The notes under the pieces are model-generated. The model saw only the letters and a program-made list of their open reading frames with translations, did not search any database and had not been told where the DNA came from. Position numbers and translations under genes: made by a program. A stretch of DNA of 64,000 nt from Echinostoma caproni (lineage: Eukaryota; Platyhelminthes; Trematoda; Plagiorchiida; Echinostomatidae): NCBI GenBank assembly GCA_900618425.1, contig UZAN01039968.1, forward strand, positions 33,387 through 97,386, in the 5' to 3' direction. Within the stretch, counting starts at the first letter, position 1, and each line of letters starts with the position of its first letter. This document shows positions 61,801-64,000 of this stretch, one piece after another.

Positions 61801-62432
61801 CAAGACCGTTAGGGTTTAAAACTTTAAGTATATTGTTTGAAAATGTTTAAAAAACATATAAATGTATGTAAAAATAAACTTAATCTCATTGAATGTACAG
61901 TATTTACAGGCGAGTATAGTGAGATTACCAGAATCAACTCATTATTTTATCTTGAGACACATGAGTTAGATTCCATAATACTGAATAGTCCGATGAATTT
62001 TTGAAACAACTCTCGATAGGTCTCCTTGGTAAAATGAGAAGCACAAAGGGAACTAGAACCTAGATGAAATACTGCTCACTGGCATGAGACAATAAATATT
62101 AACACAGCGGATGTTTGGAAAATCAAACGCGTGGCTCAAATATTGTTGAATACTAAACTCCAAAATAGGAAATACCAAAGTACTTTACAGTAAATAACAC
62201 CGATGAAAATAAGTTTGATGTTTTTTTAAAGTTCACCTTTTTTGGGGGGGAGGGTGCATTCATAAGATGAAATTCACGGACTCACTTGAGCAACTGTGTA
62301 AAGTGCCACGGATAGCAATAAAGTGATCCAGTTTCTGCCAAAGTAATATAAGTTCATAAAGGCTGCCGCTTCGAATAGGATTATGTGAAGTAGCATTCCA
62401 AAAAAGAATGTTACGTCAGCTTTGAACAATCC
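19824..62432 (-). CDS. front-end fatty acyl desaturase (FADS2-like), 8 exons, N-terminus outside the window
   Basis: Spliced exons give 327 residues to a TAA stop, matching roughly residues 117 to 444 of vertebrate FADS1/FADS2. The enzyme is an integral ER membrane di-iron desaturase that uses cytochrome b5 electrons to add a double bond between an existing one and the carboxyl end of a fatty acyl chain. All three histidine boxes are present: HDFGH (exon 2), HSQHH (exon 2) and QLEHH, the last split across an intron. Other family signatures are [59 protein letters not shown] and [10 protein letters not shown]. All introns are GT-AG and every junction keeps phase. The fused cytochrome b5 domain (HPGG) was searched for by eye up to 64000 and not found, so it should lie farther on. 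Whether it is a delta-5, delta-6 or other enzyme cannot be told. No frameshift or stop was found, so the gene looks intact. Confidence 0.95.
19885..20668 (-). other. desaturase intron 7, 0.8 kb
   Basis: Donor GTAAGC, acceptor GTTTCAG. No repeat or gene is recognised inside it. Confidence 0.85.
20669..20794 (-). CDS. desaturase exon 7 (completes histidine box III)
   Basis: 126 bp, phase 2 to 2; acceptor CATCAG, donor GTAAGC. It encodes [15 protein letters not shown], then [17 protein letters not shown] and AFRDII, the standard FADS tail after box III ('[11 protein letters not shown]'). Confidence 0.96.
20995..22490 (-). mobile_element. Rex1/CR1-like LINE, RT region, decayed
   Basis: On the - strand the order is: [20 protein letters not shown] (22.3 kb); [13 protein letters not shown] and [19 protein letters not shown] (22.1 kb); [45 protein letters not shown] (21.8 kb); then [13 protein letters not shown] and [16 protein letters not shown] (21.4 kb). 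These are RT fingers, palm and the C-terminal domain of Rex1-type elements. The YADD box is absent: the sequence jumps from the LFSAF region into the following domain by a deletion. An (ATT)n tract near 21000-21020 may be the original 3' tail. The copy lies in desaturase intron 6 in the host-gene orientation. Confidence 0.8.
21000..21020. repeat. AAT microsatellite at the 3' edge of a LINE copy
   Basis: A short run of AAT units. On the - strand this is (ATT)n right after the last LINE-like coding sequence and may be its 3' tail. Confidence 0.6.
23455..23631 (-). CDS. desaturase exon 6 (first half of histidine box III)
   Basis: 177 bp, phase 2 to 2. It encodes [20 protein letters not shown], then [19 protein letters not shown] and NFQLEH, ending with CA. 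The CA is completed by the C of the next exon to give the second His of QLEHH. Reading through the donor would give Gln and falsely suggest a lost box III. Confidence 0.97.
24205..24843. repeat. foldback element: inverted repeat with arms of about 250 bp
   Basis: The left arm (about 24205-24459) is the reverse complement of the right arm (about 24593-24843) with scattered differences. Shared landmarks are AACCCGCAATGCTTTAGCCA near 24247 against TGGCTAAAGCATTGCGGGTT near 24795, GAGGTCAACGAAA against its complement near 24700, and GTTTAAACGA at the inner ends. The spacer is about 130 bp. The outer part contains repeated CTTTAGCC/CTTTAGTC strings spaced about 20 bp. No coding capacity or terminal host duplication was found. 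It may be a foldback transposon or two inverted copies of a SINE-like repeat. Confidence 0.8.
25793..26274. other. assembly gap of 482 N in desaturase intron 5
   Basis: Unbroken N run. Both flanks are ordinary AT-rich intron sequence, and exons 5 and 6 join in phase, so no coding exon is required inside the gap. Confidence 0.95.
27126..27223 (-). CDS. desaturase exon 5
   Basis: 98 bp, phase 0 to 2; acceptor AACTTTCAG, donor GTAAGC. It encodes [24 protein letters not shown] and YFFLV, the hydrophobic stretch that precedes 'RFLESHW' in FADS proteins. The last two bases CG join with the first base of exon 6 to give Arg. Confidence 0.93.
27224..29152 (-). other. desaturase intron 4, 1.9 kb
   Basis: Donor GTGAGT, acceptor CTTTCAG. 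It holds a GC-richer patch (about 28138-28345) that looks foreign to its AT-rich surroundings, listed separately. No other feature is seen. Confidence 0.85.
28138..28345. repeat. GC-richer island in desaturase intron 4, possible decayed repeat
   Basis: A stretch with strings such as CTCCGACCCGAGGGG, CAACCCGGTGG and GAGCCCGGGGG contrasts with the AT-rich intron on both sides. No open frame of note, tRNA boxes or known LINE motif is seen. The base composition suggests an inserted element or a decayed untranslated part of a LINE. Confidence 0.3.
29153..29229 (-). CDS. desaturase exon 4 (membrane segment)
   Basis: 77 bp, phase 1 to 0; acceptor ATTATCAG, donor GTGAGT. With the split Ile codon it encodes [20 protein letters not shown] then WKRWE, the 'GPPLLIP.YFQ' membrane segment of FADS proteins. 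The next exon begins DLAW, so the family phrase W-x-DLAW is restored as WEDLAW. Confidence 0.93.
29230..32739 (-). other. desaturase intron 3, 3.5 kb
   Basis: Donor GTAAGT, acceptor AATTATCAG. A truncated Rex1-like LINE tail occupies about 31.73-32.35 kb. The rest (29.3-31.7 kb) shows no gene; a box-A-like string near 29930 was considered and not accepted. Confidence 0.85.
31735..32350 (-). mobile_element. Rex1/CR1-like LINE, 3' fragment
   Basis: A 5'-truncated copy. It aligns with the 3' part of the copy at 21.0-21.5 kb over several hundred bases: GATGCGACCATCAAT, CATCTGGAATCT and AGAGGAATTATTA occur in the same order in both. The frame [13 protein letters not shown] corresponds to [13 protein letters not shown] in the other copy. 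No RT palm is present. It sits in desaturase intron 3. Confidence 0.75.
32740..32875 (-). CDS. desaturase exon 3
   Basis: 45 codons plus one base (phase 0 to 1); acceptor TTACCAG, donor GTAAGT. It encodes [20 protein letters not shown] and [12 protein letters not shown], matching the 'HKDPD..., L.VFVLG, LPYNHQH.YFF' region that follows box II in FADS proteins. Confidence 0.95.
34253..34315 (+). pseudogene. RTE-like LINE C-terminal remnant
   Basis: One frame reads [20 protein letters not shown], resembling the 'W...L.DMA..R..WRSC' ending of RTE-type elements in flatworms. The preceding GC-rich stretch (34190-34252) may belong to the same element but is out of frame. The call rests on about 20 residues. 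Confidence 0.4.
34940..35051. repeat. simple-sequence cluster (GATC/GATT-type and TGCC)
   Basis: An imperfect run of GATTGATCGATCGATC units at 34940-34975 is followed by CCTGCCTGCCTGCC at 35033-35047, with a small palindromic string (GCCGGCTTGACGGC) between them. No gene is seen in the block. Confidence 0.6.
37840..37915 (+). repeat. tRNA-derived SINE head candidate across a single-N join
   Basis: TAGCCTGGCTGG (37840-37851) resembles a Pol III A box and GAGTTTGAATTCC (37901-37912) a B box, at tRNA-like spacing. The N at 37865 is flanked by a repeated GTAGTAATA, so a few bases between the boxes may be duplicated by the assembly. Confidence 0.35.
38680..38841 (-). CDS. desaturase exon 2 (histidine boxes I and II)
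   Basis: 54 codons, phase 0 at both ends; acceptor TATTTAG, donor GTGAGC. It encodes [16 protein letters not shown] with box I (HDFGH), then [19 protein letters not shown] with box II (HSQHH), and ends KPNV. The WLQHD.GHLSV and KG.S..WWN wording is diagnostic of animal front-end desaturases. Confidence 0.96.
41613..41740 (+). repeat. tRNA-derived SINE-like sequence
   Basis: GCCCGATGGTCAAATGGATA contains an A box (TGGTCAAATGG, 41623-41633), then CTCTGATGGGGTCCCTGATT leads into a degraded B box (near 41669-41679). The layout follows a tRNA with anticodon loop and T arm. The tail after it (CAGTTTGGTAGATGAACTTG and on) would be the tRNA-unrelated part. It cannot fold as an intact tRNA. Confidence 0.45.
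42745..43510 (-). mobile_element. Penelope-like element, reverse transcriptase remnant
   Basis: Broken frames on the - strand give, in order: [20 protein letters not shown] (compare 'VTSLFTNVPLDETI'); [13 protein letters not shown] (compare 'QIDGVAMGSPLGP'); [12 protein letters not shown] (compare 'YVDDIFI', the catalytic box); [13 protein letters not shown] (compare 'FLDMLVTRR'); KHTWLGQ (compare 'YRKPTW.GQ'); and [11 protein letters not shown] followed by NGYPRGF (compare 'R.ICSPE' and 'NGYP'). This order is that of Penelope-like RTs. The GIY-YIG nuclease domain is not seen. It lies in desaturase intron 1. Confidence 0.75.
44005..44076 (-). repeat. tRNA-derived SINE head candidate
   Basis: On the - strand, GGGATTGTAGCGCAGCCAGT gives an A-box-like TAGCGCAGCCAG and, about 45 bp on, GAGTTCAAATTTTG as a B box. 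Total span is 72 bp, tRNA-sized, but the stems do not pair cleanly. It lies just upstream of the 44.4 kb LINE copy. Confidence 0.4.
44365..47320 (+). mobile_element. Rex1/CR1-like LINE, longest copy, decayed
   Basis: The + strand carries, in several frames, an endonuclease ([20 protein letters not shown], then [15 protein letters not shown] and ATSDHCLL near 44.9 kb), the RT ([11 protein letters not shown] at 45.5 kb, [29 protein letters not shown] near 46.17 kb) and the C-terminal part ([66 protein letters not shown] to 47265). The YADD box is intact although the frames are not. A GC-richer insertion (about 46386-46676) splits the region after NRVDSV. It lies in desaturase intron 1, antisense to the host gene. 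Confidence 0.85.
46386..46676. mobile_element. GC-rich insertion nested in the 44.4-47.3 kb LINE, SINE-like
   Basis: Between the RT wording PLNRVDSV and the later VKYPEVTID the LINE is interrupted by sequence of distinctly higher GC. It contains tRNA-like strings (TGGCTGAGGCG and GGTTCGCACCC on the +, GGTTTGAGTCC on the -) and a C-rich run near 46599. Edges are approximate, and the insertion may reach about 46800. It must be younger than the LINE it interrupts. Confidence 0.45.
49229..49257. repeat. ATT/ATC microsatellite
   Basis: ATT units with two ATC variants, about ten copies, in desaturase intron 1, shortly after a single N at about 49190. Confidence 0.75.
52846..52896. repeat. TTGTA pentanucleotide microsatellite
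   Basis: About ten imperfect TTGTA units with TTGCA, TTGTG and TTTTG variants in desaturase intron 1. Confidence 0.8.
53180..55562 (-). mobile_element. Rex1/CR1-like LINE, second long copy, decayed
   Basis: On the - strand: [20 protein letters not shown] (55.5 kb) and [14 protein letters not shown] (55.35 kb) from the endonuclease start; [15 protein letters not shown] (54.3 kb) from the RT fingers; then NAGVLQGAM, and a palm box that reads FADYVLL near 53.74 kb instead of YADD; then [20 protein letters not shown] and [16 protein letters not shown]. Stops and frameshifts are many. The order and wording follow the 44.4-47.3 kb copy. A single-N join with duplicated flanks lies at 53348. It is in the host-gene orientation within desaturase intron 1. 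Confidence 0.82.
55563..62285. other. repeat-poor part of desaturase intron 1
   Basis: Open frames at 56990-57256 (-), 59062-59325 (+) and 59393-59710 (-) are longer than most neighbours, but none matches a family I know and none has clear flanking splice sites. No tRNA, LINE or inverted repeat was recognised. Confidence 0.4.
62286..62432 (-). CDS. desaturase exon 1 in the window (first membrane pair)
   Basis: 49 codons, phase 0 at both ends. The acceptor is CTATTTAG and the donor GTGAGT. It encodes [20 protein letters not shown] then YYFGRNWIT and ends in TVAQ, the first hydrophobic segments after the cytochrome b5 domain of FADS proteins. It is the weakest exon by sequence alone, but its end joins without gap to exon 2 (TVAQ to SQAGWLQHD). 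Confidence 0.88.
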
Positions 62433-64000
62433 CTAAATAGGACAATAAGGAAAATTAAAATTATCGAACTAATAATGCTCAAGGAAATATTCTCAAACAC
62501 AAAAGTACGGCAAACTTTCTGCGTATTTGCTACCAATATTTGATCTGCCATCTTAAGCAGCAGGTTTTACACGAATTTTAGTGGCATGATATACTATATC
62601 TTTGTACCTGTTAACTTGACAATGTGCATAAAATCAAATTAACAGTAGGGATCAGTCTCATTGGTTATTCTGAAACAACCACAGGTTGCATAGATGCTCA
62701 AGGTAGCTAAAACAATCATTGAAGAATAAGAAAAGTAATCTTATGAAAGTGTAGCACGAATGAAAACCAATTTTTTTCAATAAATGTTTCATACACGGAA
62801 TTTTACAAAATGGTGACATTTAAACCTTCTAGTTTTGCACTCTTTAAAACATCGCTGGAAGGAAAATTTTTCTTATAACTTGCACTTTATATTTGATTGG
62901 TATTTTTAGATCCGACTGCAGTAAACATTAATGTAACCAAGAAACCAATTTTTTTCTCTTAAACCTCTATTCAATAGCCTAGAGGATTGCAAGTTATTGA
63001 AAGTCCCTACTTTATTCTAAACATTTTTAGATACCTTTTTCTGAATTTACTTAAGTTTTCAATATTTTCTGGAAAAGCTACTTGATATATGTCGCAGAGT
63101 GAAATGCAGCGTCGTTTAGATAGCATTTTGTGGATGCTTTGGTTCATCCATCCGCATCAGTAGAGAGACATATATAATAAACTCTATCACAATGACTTTG
63201 CTCAAAATGTTGTCGGGAAGTATTTGTCTTCCGTTTAGTCTTATTCATTGATCAAAGGAGAATCATTTGGAGAAAACGTATCTTAGAATTCATAATTAAA
63301 CACGAAAACGAGTCGAGAAATCGGTAGACAAATACAGTTGTTATGATTTCAATAAGTAGAATTTTCTCTCGGGGAACGGGATAGGTTTTCCTGACTTTTA
63401 TTTATTTATTTATTTATTTAATACAATATTCGTTTTGTAGTCCAATCATCATTCTGTTCAGTTATTTCACACATCATCGGGGTTAGTTATCATCCTTCCT
63501 ACAACCTTTCTCCGCATCAGAGCGAGGATTACATAAAGATGCATGTAAGAGGGTAGCAATCCGCTCCTGATTACTTTTGTGGCATTAAGTATCCATGGAC
63601 TAAATTATAAAGGTAATAAAGTTGACGCATGATTCATGACTTAAGTGACACAATGACTCATCTAAACGGTTCAAGAGTTAGAAATCTTAAAATTGTAATA
63701 AACATCGACGGGAGCGAATATAAAAGACAATATAGTCGTTCAATTGCAGTCCCATTGGATCCGTAGTGCAGTCCTTTTAGAGACCCATATCACAGAATTA
63801 TCTTATGATCTAAATATGGCTTGACGGGACTCCAAAGTGTAGACAATTTCGGTAGGGCAACACTTAAGAGTTGCTTCAATTAACTGCTTGAAGTAAAGGC
63901 TTAAGCTATTTCAAATAAGTTATACCTCTACAGAAGTTCTTAGAAAATCAGTATAATAGGTTTCAGGTTCGTTATGCATGCGCGGCGAAAGATTCTATTA
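62433..64000. other. desaturase intron upstream of the first visible exon
   Basis: This should be intron sequence between the cytochrome b5 exons and the exon at 62286-62432. A (TTTA)n microsatellite of about six units lies at 63396-63420. No HPGG-coding stretch is seen on the - strand. Confidence 0.55.

Larger units (their letters stand above)
38842..62285 (-). other. desaturase intron 1, 23.4 kb, filled with retroelement remains
   Basis: Donor GTGAGT, acceptor CTATTTAG. It contains two Rex1-like LINE copies, a Penelope-like fragment, SINE-like pieces and microsatellites, all listed separately. The remaining stretches (about 38.9-41.6, 47.4-53.1 and 55.7-62.2 kb) show no recognisable gene. 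An 88-codon open frame at 56990-57256 (-) is unassigned. Confidence 0.85.

Noticed and set aside
62433..64000. A cytochrome b5 exon for the desaturase at the right end of the window
   Set aside because: No HPGG or 'W.VI.G.VYD' coding stretch was found on the - strand; one open stretch near 63060-63110 lacks the motif.

Overview
The window is eukaryotic and most likely from a parasitic flatworm. The basis is two spliced protein genes in AT-rich DNA, intron lengths from 41 bp to 23.4 kb, many decayed non-LTR and Penelope-like retroelements, and an LC8-type dynein light chain with a divergent partner groove, a family that is expanded in trematodes and cestodes. The species cannot be fixed from the sequence. 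No bacterial, viral, CRISPR or rRNA features are visible.

Layout. Positions 1-6.7 kb hold no recognisable gene. A two-exon dynein light chain gene lies on the + strand at 6826-7133. A dying CR1-type LINE (about 11.5-15.6 kb, +) occupies the space after it. From 62.4 kb back to 19.8 kb the - strand carries eight exons of a front-end fatty acyl desaturase (FADS family). The exons give 327 residues up to a stop codon, with all three histidine boxes; only the N-terminal cytochrome b5 part is missing, and it should lie beyond position 64000. The two genes are tail to tail.

The desaturase introns act as a store of transposon remains. They hold four decayed copies of one Rex1/CR1-like LINE family (21.0-22.5, 31.7-32.3, 44.4-47.3 and 53.2-55.6 kb), a Penelope-like reverse transcriptase remnant (42.7-43.5 kb), a short RTE-like LINE tail (34.2 kb), a foldback repeat with arms of about 250 bp (24.2-24.8 kb), several tRNA-derived SINE-like pieces and microsatellites. 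Two long N gaps (12913-13458 and 25793-26274) and several single-N joins mark the draft assembly.

Functionally, the desaturase would insert double bonds into polyunsaturated fatty acids at the endoplasmic reticulum membrane, and the light chain would be a small dimeric hub or dynein subunit. Nothing in the sequence links the two. Exon boundaries were read by eye from reading-frame continuity, GT-AG signals and remembered family conservation; no search was run.
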